Assembly (NCBI GenBank): GCA_025716855.1
Contig: JAIXMQ010000008.1
Coordinates: 1 to 64,000 of the forward strand
DNA from: Pilaira anomala
Taxonomy: Eukaryota > Mucoromycota > Mucoromycetes > Mucorales > Mucoraceae
Direction: 5' to 3'
Length of the DNA: 64,000 bases
Every line of letters begins with the position of its first letter. Within the stretch, counting starts at the first letter, position 1. Below, in pieces: positions 8,880 to 19,528 of the stretch. The translations under genes were made by a program, and so were the position numbers. Under the pieces are notes generated by a model, which worked only from the letters and a program-made list of their open reading frames with translations, was not told where the DNA came from and searched no databases.

Positions 8880-9470
8880 CTATCCATTTCTTTCTCTTTA
8901 ATCTCTTAAAGGTAAAGTAAAACGAAGACAACTCTTACTCTGTACTAACTGTTACGGTTTTAATTGCTCAAGGTTATATTTTTAATCTTTATAGTTATTT
9001 GCTCCCTTTTTTTTTTTATTGTAGCAACTAAAGTCTGAGAGGTAAATATATTAATTTTTGCATATCATTATTTTTACTAATACATAATTAAATATAGGAT
9101 AACCTACTGCTTTCTGAAAAACTTATTTCGAGTAAGTACATCATATAGCATTTTCTATATTATTTACTTATTGTTTTTGTTTAATTTGGCTCTTCTAGAT
9201 TTCTTGTATGTATGCCTCTTGGAACATTTTAAAGGTATATGCAAATGTTTTTACAATAGTTAATTTATGTTTGTTTCGTATGTAATTTAAAAAATTATTT
9301 TTATAGGTAAGCCATTCGTAATTATTGTCGCTTTTGCGACATGTTTCTGCTTCTATAGAGTGTCTCTCTTGCTGTAAAGCTATTCTGCTGCTACGGATGC
9401 TTCTGTTCTAAAGCACTACTTTAGAGGCACACTTCAGTAGCTTCTTTAGTTGAAATATTTAAACCAATAA
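8880..9470 (+). other. Possible spliced transcript made of very small exons
   Basis: On the plus strand there is a series of good splice signals: donor at 8912, then exon-sized islands 9025-9041, 9098-9131 and 9199-9234, then an acceptor ending at 9306. Each island is preceded by a T-rich tract and AG and followed by GTAAAT, GTAAGT or GTATAT. tactaac, the consensus branch point, lies near 8943, and tactaata near 9076. The joined islands form one open frame of 29 codons that ends at a TAA soon after 9307. No start codon is obvious, so the frame may be chance and the transcript non-coding. A GTCGC/GCGAC hairpin sits at 9327-9340. Confidence 0.25.
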
Positions 9471-9787
9471 AAATCAAATTATTTTATTTTGCATTCACCC
9501 CCCAATTTCCAAATGATTCTCCCAACTCCCAAAATTTAAAAAAGCCAGATGTACCCCCAATCCCCCATTGTAACCCTTATTGTCATATAAGGAAGTATCT
9601 GGGACAAACGTAAAAAAAGACTGCTGAATTACAAAAAAAATCTTTGGGTGTGGTATAGAGAGCTGGCGTGGTTGTACATACATACAATTAGAAAATCAAA
9701 ATAAGTTTGACTTTCTCTCTCTCTCAATTAATGCAACGAGCAGATAAGAGTTCCTTTATTTATGCATCGATATGGTTTTACGTATAC

Positions 9788-9825
<38 letters not shown>

Positions 9826-10223
9826 ATAATAAATTGTACAATCGCGAGAAATAGGTGTGCTAATTTTAATACATATTAGATCAAGGCGAACAATGCCACT
9901 TTATTCTTGGATCAAGGTACACCACTTATAGTATCATTTGGCGGATTTAAAAAAAACCCCCCCTAAAACAGCAGATTTTTGCATAGGTATTTTTTACCTT
10001 AACTGTCTTGTGAAAGAATTGATTACATGTACATCGATTTGCTTGTGACTATAAAGGACTTGTAAAGACGGGTTGATACTTTTTGAGTCGGATAGCGGAG
10101 TTCTCACTCTTTTTAAACTAATGGATACCTCCCAGTTTTTTTGCTATTGTGAACATGGGAATTTTTTTTTTTCTCTCTTAAACCCCTTTTTTCTTTTTCC
10201 CTTCTTTTTCTTTTTGTTTTTTC
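9471..10223. other. Gene-free stretch
   Basis: It contains a C-rich/G-poor patch at 9487-9570, a CT run near 9713-9725, about 31 A near 9789-9820 and pyrimidine-rich sequence just before the next gene, typical of a fungal promoter. A 62-codon minus-strand frame at 9495-9683 is not protein-like. Confidence 0.4.
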
Positions 10224-10256
10224 ATGATTTCTTTCGATGACCCAAAAGTTATGTAA
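10224..10256 (+). promoter_or_regulatory. Upstream ORF overlapping the next start codon
   Basis: An ATG at 10224 opens a ten-codon frame that ends at a TAA at 10254-10256, so it overlaps the main ATG at 10237 in another frame. If the mRNA starts upstream of 10224, ribosomes that use this first ATG would pass the main start, which would lower expression. The transcript start is not known. Confidence 0.4.
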
Positions 10257-10608
10257 GAGCTATCAATATCATCAAGAATCAGAAGAAGAACAAGTGGAAA
10301 TTAATACTCGACAAGAACAAGACCATGAGGATGAAACGGATGAAATGATGACATTCATAAAGTCAATGTCAACACAAGATTCACGAATTCAAGATCTATT
10401 GTTAGGAGAGCAAGATTTGAGTGATAATGATACTTATTGGAGTGAAGATGAATTTGCAGTAATTAAAGCTTATTATGAAAACGAACAAGAAGATGAAGAA
10501 GAGGAATCAGAAACAAGAAATTTGATTATCATTTTAAAACAACAACAAACAGAAAATAATAATAATAATAATAATAATGTCAATACAACAACTGAATCCA
10601 ATCATTGA
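10237..10608 (+). CDS. Acidic low-complexity hypothetical protein
   Basis: An uninterrupted frame of 123 residues. The protein is very acidic, with repeated E/D blocks through the first two thirds and an asparagine run near the C-terminus coded by AAT repeats. The only less biased part is FIKSMSTQDSRIQDLL (near residue 41) and EDEFAVIKAYYE. No domain is recognised and it may be an unstructured or fast-evolving protein. A CT-rich stretch precedes the start, as in other fungal promoters. It converges on the gene ending at 10622, with only 13 bases between the stops. The overlapping upstream ORF suggests translational control. Confidence 0.45.
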   Translation: MTQKLCKSYQYHQESEEEQVEINTRQEQDHEDETDEMMTFIKSMSTQDSRIQDLLLGEQDLSDNDTYWSEDEFAVIKAYYENEQEDEEEESETRNLIIILKQQQTENNNNNNNNVNTTTESNH

Positions 10609-10621
10609 AACTATTTCTTTT

Positions 10622-11245
10622 TTATATATATTTAAATGTACAAATTGAGTCATATATATAAACACTTTCAGTTTCAGTAAAACCAGCACCGTAAAGACAT
10701 TGTTCAAAATATAGTTTTGCTTGTAATTTTTCTTTGTATATTAAATTCCTTTGGTTCTTTACTTTTTCAAACCTTTTTTGTGTATAATAATAGAGCATTT
10801 TTTTAATTTCTTCCATTCGTAAACACTCATTTTTTTGACATTTGGATATGAATTGACTTACTCTTGTATCAAAGTCTTCAAATACAGGATTTAATAAATT
10901 CCAATATGGAAATCTTTTTAATACTTCTTGTTGAATTGTTTTACTATTTCCATTATTCAAGTTGATTTCTCTCCATTTTCTTATAGTTCGATAATTATTT
11001 AAAATTGTTGAAATCTTTGATGCAATATCTTTAGCTAATCGATGATATATTCCTGCTTGCCTTAATTTATCGATAATTTCTTCAATTAATTCTTTTTTTG
11101 GTACTCGATTCAGTGAATAATCTTGTTTCCATTTAATATAGTTTGGTTTATGTGCTAACCAATCGATAAGTACTTCCATAGAGGATGGTCCACCTTGGAC
11201 TCCATCTTTAATCCAACTCTTGTATGGTTTCTTTCCTTTTGTCAT
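10622..11245 (-). CDS. Predicted helical DNA-binding-like protein, SANT/trihelix-like
   Basis: The frame is open from 11341, but the first 32 residues are Ser/Leu/Phe-rich and arise from the purine-rich leader. I therefore take ATG 11245 (MTKGKKPYKSW), giving 207 residues. Residues 20-100 have a tryptophan-and-basic pattern: MEVLIDWLAHKPNYIKWKQD, then KKELIEEIIDKLRQAGIYHR, and SKISTILNNYRTIRKW. This pattern of three helices is like Myb/SANT or trihelix-type domains that occur in lineage-specific fungal proteins, some linked to transposons. The rest is basic and helical. Function is not known; DNA binding is an inference from composition and helix pattern. Confidence 0.5.
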   Translation of the reverse strand: MTKGKKPYKSWIKDGVQGGPSSMEVLIDWLAHKPNYIKWKQDYSLNRVPKKELIEEIIDKLRQAGIYHRLAKDIASKISTILNNYRTIRKWREINLNNGNSKTIQQEVLKRFPYWNLLNPVFEDFDTRVSQFISKCQKNECLRMEEIKKMLYYYTQKRFEKVKNQRNLIYKEKLQAKLYFEQCLYGAGFTETESVYIYDSICTFKYI

Positions 11246-11578
11246 ACTACTAATACTTGGCAGAAGGAAAAAGAAGAAAAAAGAGAGAAAGAGAGAGTGA
11301 GAATATAGACTGTATATTATTGGATCGAGCGAGAGAGCCACAGTAAAAATAACTGACGCTAGAACAAAATTAGAAAAGGATCGTCGCTTATCTCAGTTTC
11401 TGTTAACAAAATTAAGTTCTTTAATAGGCTATACCCGATCATATTTCAGGTGCCGTTTAGCCCTATTATACTTCACATCCTTTCTTCTCACGCCGCCCAT
11501 TTACACAATTATAATAAGTATGTTTCATTTTAGAAGAAAGATCTTCTCTTTTATTATAATAAATGACGCACGTGGGCT

Positions 11579-12940
11579 TTATTTTTTCTGTTGCTGTACT
11601 ACACAATTGGCACACCAATCTGCTAATCTCGAACAATCTGTTCTCCACATTTTATGTGTAGGCGATAAAATACTACTAATTAACCAAATATGAGGTGCTT
11701 CGGGTCTCATAATCACATCTACTTTTACTTTGTCTCTCTCAAGATAACCAATCAACTTTTGTACGTCATGTTGCAGTACTTCTGTACCACCATATGTAAC
11801 AAGTGTAGGGCAAAGTCCAACAAATGATCCAAATAGTGGCGAGATGTTTGGGTTACCTAATCCTGCTCCTTCTTCCTCTTTGTTGGTAAAACTATCAATA
11901 TCGAGAAAATAGTTGTCGGGGTGTACAGTCAACATTTTAGGATCCAAACAATCCAAATATTGCACTGTATTACCTGTAACAAGTTGTTTCGATACATCAT
12001 TATGAATAGCTATCCAAGGTGATATCTGCACATTGCCTGCTGGCTGAGGTAAACTAGCCAGCTTCATATCTTTAATTGTCAACAAACAACTAGCTACCAA
12101 GTTACCTCCTGCACTATCCCCAGCTTAATTTCATATATATATACAGTTAGCCTTTTTTTTTTATTATTTCTGTCTTTTGGATCATCACTTACCAAAAACA
12201 ATCTTTTTGGGATCGATATTTAATTCTTGTACAAGGTATCGATATCCATTTAAACAATCTTCTTTTGTCCTAGCATAATTTACGTGCGGGATTTTACCAT
12301 AATCAACTGAAAATATACGTGTTTTTATACCACGCGTCTTTTCAGTATGTTCAATAATATGAATAAATGATTCCATGTACATGGTTGAATCTCCAGTTCT
12401 AAATCCACCACCTATTTATTCAAAAAAAGGGTAACACCATTATTATTACTTTGTTTAAAAAAAACTTTGATTCTACTTTTTGCTTACCGTGAATGTAATA
12501 AATGACCAAATCTGCATCTCTAGAGCTTTTTTCTACCCACTCTATCCTCTTTTTCTTATCTACTTTATTTGATTCAGGTACAATCCAATGTCCTTCCACA
12601 TTTTGCTTCTTAATCTTGGTAACAAAATCCTTTTGACGTCCCCAAGGTTTAGTCAATTGAGCAAATATAGCATTTGCTCTTGTTGGTGGCATACCCAAGA
12701 TAGTCTTAACGAACTTACAACGTAATCGAAGTGGAAGCCAAAATAAGATTGTCATTTTAATTCGTTGATGCAGAATTTCTGCCCCTAAAATTTATTTATT
12801 TATGTTAGAATTTTATGTAATTGTTTTTTTTCTAAAAAAAAAAAACTTTTCTTACCTAAGTCTCTACCATTCTTTGTCAGAAAAAAAGCAGTTATAAATC
12901 CAACAATAAAAGTTTTGGTGGAAGGATGAAAGGTATCCAT
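11579..12940 (-). CDS. HSL-family alpha/beta hydrolase, steryl-acetate hydrolase-like
   Basis: Four exons, 12940-12856, 12784-12488, 12411-12193 and 12123-11579, join in phase to 381 residues. An N-terminal hydrophobic segment (TFIVGFITAFFL) suggests an ER anchor. The oxyanion motif HGGGF is created by the second splice, and the nucleophile motif AGDSAGG by the third. The C-terminal part has GGTEVLQHD and EAPHIW, giving the likely Asp and His of the triad. This is the hormone-sensitive-lipase group (alpha/beta hydrolase fold 3), which includes yeast Say1, a sterol deacetylase of the ER. Substrate cannot be told from sequence: sterol acetates, lipids or xenobiotic esters are all possible. Both key motifs depend on correct splicing, which supports the model. 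Confidence 0.85.
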
Positions 12941-14193
12941 TTTCTGTATATTATCTTTTTTCTTTAGAGAGAAAAAAAGGACGGTGGAAAAGGAAAAGAA
13001 CAGTAAAAAGTTAAATAAATTTCCACAGGGAACGGCTATTTAAACAGGTGTCTGTGTAGTACAAATAAATTTTTGTAGAAAAACTTGAATGCAGTAAACC
13101 TATTTGTCCCTATTTTGAATAATCCTGGTAAAATATCATATTAAATGTACAATCACATGGTATACATTGAATATTTTATTATCAAATACATACACAATGT
13201 TCACTAACAAAAATGAATAAAAAAGTTCAAGAAAAAGTTCACTTTCTGTACTGGTATACAGAAAAAAAAACATAAATAACAATCTAACAATTACTTTTTT
13301 CTGGCATGCAGATTCATGTCTGGGTCAAATAAGGTTTTATACAGTCTTTATTTTCACATCAATTTTTTTCCCAAGACATTTTCCAAAAACAAATCAATTC
13401 TACTGACATCATTTTTTAATTTCTATTTAAAAAAGTGTAATGAAATTCAAATTGCAGCATTGTACCCACTTGTAAAGTCGCCCAGGTTGAGATTATTCAC
13501 TAACCTTCTCAAGAAATAGAAAAACTCGAAGTCAAGTTTTATTCTATTTAAGTAGGAAGTTGTATCACTCTTATTTCATCAGTCATAAAGAAATATAAAG
13601 TAATTTTTTTGACACTTTAGAACCAATATAATGTCCCTCAAAACCTATTGTTTAAAGTTTAATTAATTTCATTCAAGCATACAATAATCCTAACAACGCA
13701 AACGCTTTGTCAAAAGTACAAAGACAACTTAGTTTTCATTTCATCACAGCTCGACAGGCTTGTGCCATATTCCAACTGGGTTGTTTTCACTAAGCCTAAC
13801 ACTAGGCAAGTCTTACAGGAGCGTACATAAAATATATCAAGGAATAAAATACCTTTATATATGCATTTCATTGAAATATATTTTGTAGACTGTATATAGG
13901 AGGACCAAGCCATTTAGTTCCAAGACCTTTACACCCATTAAGATCGATTATATTTTTTTAATAACCCTTTACGTAAGCACAACATTCTTTAAGCAATTGA
14001 ATTCAACTAAAAATGTGAGATACTAATGTAGAGCGAAATACTTTATTTTATGCTTTGTATGTATCTATTCACCTAATGCGGGGTAAAATAAAAAAAAAAG
14101 GAAGGAATACAAAAAACTGTGACTATACAATTAGAATTCAAAAGCTTGTTAACTACTATGTACTTCTTTTAAAGAAAGGTTAAACGGAAAGAA
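12941..14193. other. Gene-free stretch of about 1.25 kb
   Basis: It is AT-rich sequence with short poly-A runs. Short open frames at 13316-13519 (plus) and 13710-13913 (minus) are not protein-like and have no splice-supported extension. It probably holds the promoters of the two divergent genes. I see no RNA gene or repeat. Confidence 0.5.
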
Positions 14194-15500
14194 ATGAAAC
14201 GAACAGAGCATCCACAGCGTTCAGTAACCTTACCACCTTTAAATTTATCCCGATTAGAATCCTCTTCTCCTTACCATCGAAATGAGAATGACAACAATGA
14301 CGAAACCTCACTTTACTTTCAAAGAGCAGCTACAGCTAAACAACCCAGCTCAAAAGTAACGCTTCATATCATAGAAGCATCCCAAACAATACTATATACT
14401 ACATCTTCTTTACAGAGAACCGTCGGAAAATGTATTGGATGTACCGGCAATGAGAGCCTTCATGCTGCTTTTTCACCTACTTTACACAAGTCGAGATCCT
14501 GTACAGAAAAATTAGTGACGATCCTTGACTTGATGGAACGAAAACCAAGTACAGAATTGTGTCAAGAACTAGTCCACCTCACCTCATCATGTATATATAT
14601 ATTAAAAGAACTATGTTGGACACTACGTACAAGACTATCTACGCTTGTGCAAGGACTAGACTCTAAATTCTCTCGTAATTTATTAATGAACCTGTATAGT
14701 GCGACTGTCGATATAAAAGATGCTTGGGAAATCATCAGCCCTCATCTATCTATTGATCCTATGAATACCCTCACTCCATTAACTCAAACAAACAAACCAT
14801 CTTCTCGAAATAGATCACCCAGTGAATTAAATTCTTCCAATTCCCCTCTTACGTCTCCACTAGCTTCACCCAGTTTATCAGGTGATAATACACAACTCTA
14901 TCATCATTTAAGAAATGCTGTTACGGGATCTTTGCATGTATTGACCACGCTACGACAATCAATTGAAGAAACGACAACAAATTCAAAGATATCTCCAAGT
15001 TTAGAAAAGAAATTAAATGAATTATCAAGACAGGCACAAAATGCTACTGATTTATGTCATCGGCTAGATAAAAATGTCGAATCCAATATGGGCAATAATA
15101 AAGAAGACCTCTTGTTATTACCTACAAGACGAGAATCGAGTAGAAGGATTTGGGAAGATACCAGCATTTATTTAAAAGTAAGTGACACTATACTTTGTTT
15201 ATTTATCTACCTAATTAACTATTTCATTAGGCTATTGTCAGTATCATGACATTTATTCGATCTATTTCAACCGAAGAAGATTTTGTTTGGCCTAAATCCA
15301 TAAAACAAGGCTGTCTTTATGTTACACGAATGACTGCAGAAGTAGCCAAACTTTGGAACAATTACAGCACTTTTGCTGAAGATGGTTTCTTTTTAGGAAG
15401 ACAAGAAAGGAGTACCAGTATTTCTGATCAAAACAACGTTGCACTTTCTACTTCTCCTGCAACAGATATACCCATGCAACGTAGAAATACGCAACAATAG
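14194..15500 (+). CDS. Sog2-like RAM-pathway protein (helical, no leucine-rich repeats)
   Basis: Exons 14194-15177 and 15231-15500 join in phase to 417 residues. The N-terminal 50 residues are Ser/Pro-rich. Residues 55-185 are helical with a run of TLHIIEASQTILYTT and CQELVHLTSSCIYILKEL. A Ser/Thr/Pro linker follows and then a second helical part around LHVLTTLRQSIEE. The last exon contains PKSIKQGCLYVTRMTAEVAKL. This alternation of helical bundles resembles the Sog2 domain of the RAM network (Cbk1/Mob2 pathway, polarity and cell separation), where Sog2 normally carries N-terminal leucine-rich repeats. None are visible here, nor in the 1.2 kb upstream. The assignment is by pattern only, and an unrelated helical protein is possible. 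Confidence 0.45.
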
Positions 15501-15601
15501 TCAATAATAATAAAATTACCGCTTATTTTTTTTTAAAAAAATAAATTGCTTGCCGGCTTTTTTCTATTTCTACTTTTTTTATTTTACTTTATATTAGTAA
15601 T

Positions 15602-16202
15602 ATGTCATTACGATTCATTCGATCGCTCCATTATAAACGAGAACCTAATTACGATGGCTGGTGGACTCAAATATTAAATCGCTCTTTAGAACCCAAAAAA
15701 ACTATTGATATTAAACAGGTACCGGTGGCTAGAGTACCTATCGCAATACCTTTTGAACAAGTACCCGAGGAAAATATCACCCTGGTTCCAACTACAAAGA
15801 CGACAGTCTATTTAAACGACGTCGCTATTCAACTTCCAGAAAAACCAAGTGCCCCTGACAATTGTTGTATGAGGTAATATAATAAAAATTGAATTAGCAG
15901 AAAAAGAAACTAATTCGCTTTTCGTAGTGGCTGCGCTCACTGGTAAAATATTAAAAAAAAAGGGGGGGGTGGAGCGGAAAGAAAAAGGACTAAAATATTT
16001 GTTAAATAGTGTATGGGACATGTACCAAGAGGATATGGAGGATTACGCAGCAGAGAAAGCAAAAATTAGAGATAGATTTAAAAAAGCTGGTGTCGCACTA
16101 CCAAAGGAATTAGAAACAAATAATAAAAACGATGCAATGGAAGAAATGGATCCATCGATGAAGGCCTTTTTGGATATGGAAAAGAAGCTCAAGAACATGT
16201 AA
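15602..16202 (+). CDS. Oxidoreductase-like domain protein (OXLD1-like), mitochondrial
   Basis: Three exons, 15602-15873, 15928-15942 (only 15 nt) and 16010-16202, give 159 residues. The N-terminus MSLRFIRSLHYKR is basic and looks like a mitochondrial presequence. The conserved block PSAPDNCCMSGCAHCVWDMY is assembled across both introns: exon 1 ends in NCCM, the microexon supplies GCAH, and exon 3 supplies VWDMY. The CC...GCxxCVWxxY arrangement is the signature of the oxidoreductase-like domain (Pfam PF09791). The C-terminus is charged and ends MEKKLKNM. The molecular role of this family is poorly known. The cysteine cluster suggests metal binding. It reads in the same direction as the preceding gene, 101 bp downstream. 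Confidence 0.85.
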
Positions 16203-17186
16203 ATATAAAAACAAGTTAGGACAAATCTATGACGGCACTTTGCATTTTGTTGTAGATCTTATAAACGTATATATATATATATCCTCTGTATAACTAAGTC
16301 TACGCTTTATAATGTAGTTAGAGCTCTATGCAGTTTCTATTTTTATTTTTACTTTATTTTTTACGGTATATAATCTATAATAAATATATCTTACATTTGT
16401 AACCTTACATACACATATCTGCTTAATATACATGTTTTTTTTATAAACAGATTGAATGCATTCGAGAACGGTTTAAGATGTAAACTCTTACAACTAAGTG
16501 AATAATCTTAAATATATATCTTAAAATTTACAAAAATGCATTATTACAGTGCGATTGATGCGAAAAAAGAGGGAGTACATTTACTATAATTACAATCAAT
16601 GGTGTTACCATTGATGCACTTACTCGATAGATACAATAAAAAGTTGTGGCTCACTTAGAATCTGTTGCCAATTGGGTCAAAGACTACTTTTCTAAATCAT
16701 CTGTTAAAGACATGAGATTTTTATGTTTAAAGGTTACTGTTGTTTCGGATCAATATTTGCTTTCACTCAAAATATTCGTTTTGCTCGTGTATTGGGTAGA
16801 ATATGTTTTAAGTGTATGATTTCTCTAAAGGAGAAAGAAAAATGTCACTGCGAAAACGTCACTGCGAAAACGTCACTTAGCATTTAACCCAAATATGTCA
16901 CATATAGATCAATAAATTACATATTATTGAAGCATTATAATCCCTTTTTCTGTCAATGGCTTTATGTAGATAGGAGTACTTACACCATACTATTATTATT
17001 ATTATTTTTTAAAGGATTCCATTGGCCATGTGTAAATTTTTTTTTATCATGTCCGCCACACACTATATTGAGCGGGACGATATTTTGGTGGGCGGGCAAA
17101 GAGTTGGGGGGAGGAGAAAGGAGATGATTCAAAGAGACTGAAGAAAGAAGCATACTTGCCAATCCCTCTCTTTTCTTACTGACAAC
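16203..17186. other. Intergenic stretch with a decayed open frame and a short repeat
   Basis: A plus-strand frame without start, about 16643-16819 (HLESVANWVKDYFSK...), is moderately protein-like but has no recognisable family. A 14-bp unit (gtcactgcgaaaac) is present at 16844 and 16858 with a partial third copy. The final 100 bp precede RACK1 and probably contain its promoter. On the complementary strand the frames are not convincing. Confidence 0.35.
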
Positions 17187-18504
17187 ATGGATACTCTTAC
17201 TCTCCGCGGAACACTCGAAGGTGTGTAATAAACATGAAAGTTGTACATGTATAGGATGGATTGGATCAGATTTTTAGAAATGGATGGATTTAATTTGGAT
17301 TTAGACGTACTCGATATAAAAAAAAATATAGTTCCCAATTCCAGAATTTTACATGTACAACTTTCAACTACGTTTTCATTGCATGAGAGACATGTGTATT
17401 AACAATATTATTCTTTTTATTTTCTTTTTGTTGAATAGGTCACGGTAACTGGGGTAAGTTATTTTTTTAAAAAAAAAGAATGATAAATGTCATTGCCAAA
17501 GGTATTAAAGTTCAATTCATAATGTAGTCACTGCCATTGCCACCACCTCTGAGGCACCTGATATGGTTTTATCTGCCTCTCGTGATAAGACTATCATCGT
17601 CTGGAACCTTACCAGGTAAAAAACAAAACATAATAATTTGGAGTAATTGTAAAAAAAACAGTTATTAAATACAAATATAAACAAAAACAGAGATGAAATG
17701 AACTATGGTGTTCCCCGCAAGTCTCTCGTCGGTCACTCCCACTTTGTTGAGGATATTGCCATCTCTTCCGATGGTCAATTCGCTCTCTCTGCTTCTTGGG
17801 ATCACACTCTCCGTCTTTGGGATTTAAACAACGGTACCACCACCCGTCGTTTCGTCGGTCACACTAACGATGTTTTATCTGTCTCTTTCTCTGCCGATAA
17901 CCGTCAAATCGTTTCCGGTTCTCGTGATAAGTCCATCAAGCTCTGGAACACCCTCGGTGAGTGCAAGTACAACATCACTGATGATGGTCACTCCGAGTGG
18001 GTTTCTTGTGTTCGTTTCTCTCCTAACCCTGCTAACCCTCTCATCGTTTCCGGTGGTTGGGATAAGCTCGTCAAGGTTTGGGATCTTACCAAGATGAAGC
18101 TCCGTACCAACTTCATTGGTCACAACGGTTATGTTAACACTGTTACCATCTCCCCTGATGGTTCTCTCTGTGCCTCCGCTGGTAAGGACGGTGTTGTCAT
18201 GCTCTGGGATCTTAATGATGCCAAGCATCTCTACTCTCTTGAAGCTGGATCTCTCGTCCATGCCCTTACTTTCTCCCCTAACCGTTACTGGCTCTGTGCT
18301 GCTACCGCTACTGGTATCAAGATCTGGGATCTCGAGTCCAAGTCTATTGTTGATGAGCTCCGTCCTGAGTTCGCTCAATTGGGTAAGAGAAAGAACCCTG
18401 ACCCTGATTGTTTGTCTGTCTGTTGGTCTGCTGATGGTGCCACTCTCTTCTCTGGTTACTCTGATAACGTTATCCGTGTCTGGCAAGTCACCCGTACTCT
18501 TTAA
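17187..18504 (+). CDS. RACK1: Receptor for activated C kinase 1 homologue (small-subunit ribosomal WD40 protein)
   Basis: Exons 17187-17220, 17439-17453 (15 nt), 17528-17615 and 17691-18504 join in phase to 316 residues. The start [18 protein letters not shown] is spread over the first three exons. Seven WD40 blades are visible, each ending in a W/D pair such as IIVWNL, LRLWDL, IKLWNT, VKVWDL and IRVWQV. Length and motif order match RACK1/Asc1/Cpc2, which binds the head of the 40S ribosome and links kinase signalling to translation. Codon use is strongly C/T-ending, unlike neighbouring genes, as expected of a highly expressed ribosomal component. Intron 1 has a 17-bp inverted repeat. The gene converges on HIS1. 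Confidence 0.97.
17235..17366 (+). repeat. 17-bp inverted repeat inside RACK1 intron 1
   Basis: tgaaagttgtacatgta at 17235-17251 is exactly complementary to tacatgtacaactttca at 17350-17366. The loop is about 98 nt and contains ggatgga/ggatt repeats. A stem of this length would fold the intron and bring its ends nearer. Yeast ASC1 hosts snR24 in its intron, but I find no clear C box (RTGATGA) with D box here, so a snoRNA is not claimed. Confidence 0.7.
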
Positions 18505-18634
18505 ATTGTTCCAACATCTTTATAGAGTATCTATTTGAATAAAAAAATTTCATACTTTTTTTTTTGTACATTTTTTTTAGCTTTTTATTTTAAAATTTTT
18601 GACAGGTTATAAAATCTATTTTTTTATTTATTTT

Positions 18635-19528
18635 CTATACACGACAATTTGTGAATGCCATTACCATAATATCAGTAGCACCACATTCTGTCAATTGATC
18701 CAAAATTTGACCTCTTTCTTTAATAGCAATCATGGAAGAAACAGCGACCCAACCATCATGAGAATCAAGAGCAGAGACGGTAGGACCGAGACGACCAGGT
18801 GTGATTTTAGAAGTCAATGGTAAGTTTTTACGTTCTACATTATAAGTACACAAGACATATTGATGAGCAGTGATCACACCACGTACACGGGATGTAATTT
18901 TTTGAATTAAATCTGTATGTTTTGACTTTTTGTTTGCAATCAAGACGGATTGTGTCTTCATTAAATCGTGAATATCATGGAGACCAGCAGCACGCATAGA
19001 TTCACCGGTTTCTACAAGATCGACAATACCATCCGCTAACCCAAGGGCACAAGCAGCCTCAACGGAACCTGAGACATGTTTAATGCTTGTCTTTTTACCT
19101 GCAGCAGCATCTAAGGGTGCAAATAATTTGGCGGTTGTATTCACAAAACTGGTCACGATACGCTTACCGACCAAAGACTCAAGAGTTTGAAACTCTCCTT
19201 TGACAGGTACTTCGATCGACAATCTACATTTACCAAAATTTAATTCGAGAATTTCACGAATTTTGTCTTCTACTTCACTTTCGACAACGATATCTTGACC
19301 TGTGATACCTAAATCCACATTACCTTCACCGACATATTTAGCAATATCGGCAGCAGGCAAGAAAATGAGTGCAATAGGCAAGTTGGTACAGAGCGCGATA
19401 TCTTGACGAGAACTACGGTTGAAATGGATATCACATCCCTTTAAAAGCTCTATACATTTTTCGTAAATACGTCCCTTCTTGGGTACTGCAAACAATAAAC
19501 GATCTTCAAGATCTTTAACGAACTCCAT
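18635..19528 (-). CDS. HIS1: ATP phosphoribosyltransferase
   Basis: A single uninterrupted frame of 297 residues on the minus strand. It encodes the first committed enzyme of histidine synthesis, which joins ATP and PRPP. Recognisable parts are RLLFAVPKKGRIYEK at the N-terminus, the EGNVDLGITGQDIV stretch, VSGSVEAACALGLADGIVDL (phosphate/PRPP binding), and the regulatory C-terminal domain. That domain ends WVAVSSMIAIKERGQILDQL and GATDIMVM, typical of the long, hexameric HisG type that is feedback-inhibited by histidine. Length equals yeast His1. Its start is fixed by the motif-rich N-terminus. A TGAGTCA site lies 66-72 bp upstream of the start. It converges on RACK1 and is divergent from the AcuK-like gene. 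Confidence 0.96.
   Translation of the reverse strand: MEFVKDLEDRLLFAVPKKGRIYEKCIELLKGCDIHFNRSSRQDIALCTNLPIALIFLPAADIAKYVGEGNVDLGITGQDIVVESEVEDKIREILELNFGKCRLSIEVPVKGEFQTLESLVGKRIVTSFVNTTAKLFAPLDAAAGKKTSIKHVSGSVEAACALGLADGIVDLVETGESMRAAGLHDIHDLMKTQSVLIANKKSKHTDLIQKITSRVRGVITAHQYVLCTYNVERKNLPLTSKITPGRLGPTVSALDSHDGWVAVSSMIAIKERGQILDQLTECGATDIMVMAFTNCRV

Noticed and set aside
13316..13913. Short open frames in the gap before the Sog2-like gene
   Set aside because: No motifs and no leucine-rich repeats that would complete Sog2.
17235..17366. C/D snoRNA in RACK1 intron, by analogy to yeast ASC1
   Set aside because: No convincing C and D boxes; only the stem is reported.
17870..18538. Long open frames on both strands overlapping RACK1
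   Set aside because: They are shadows of a highly biased coding sequence; the RACK1 frame has seven WD blades and explains the region.
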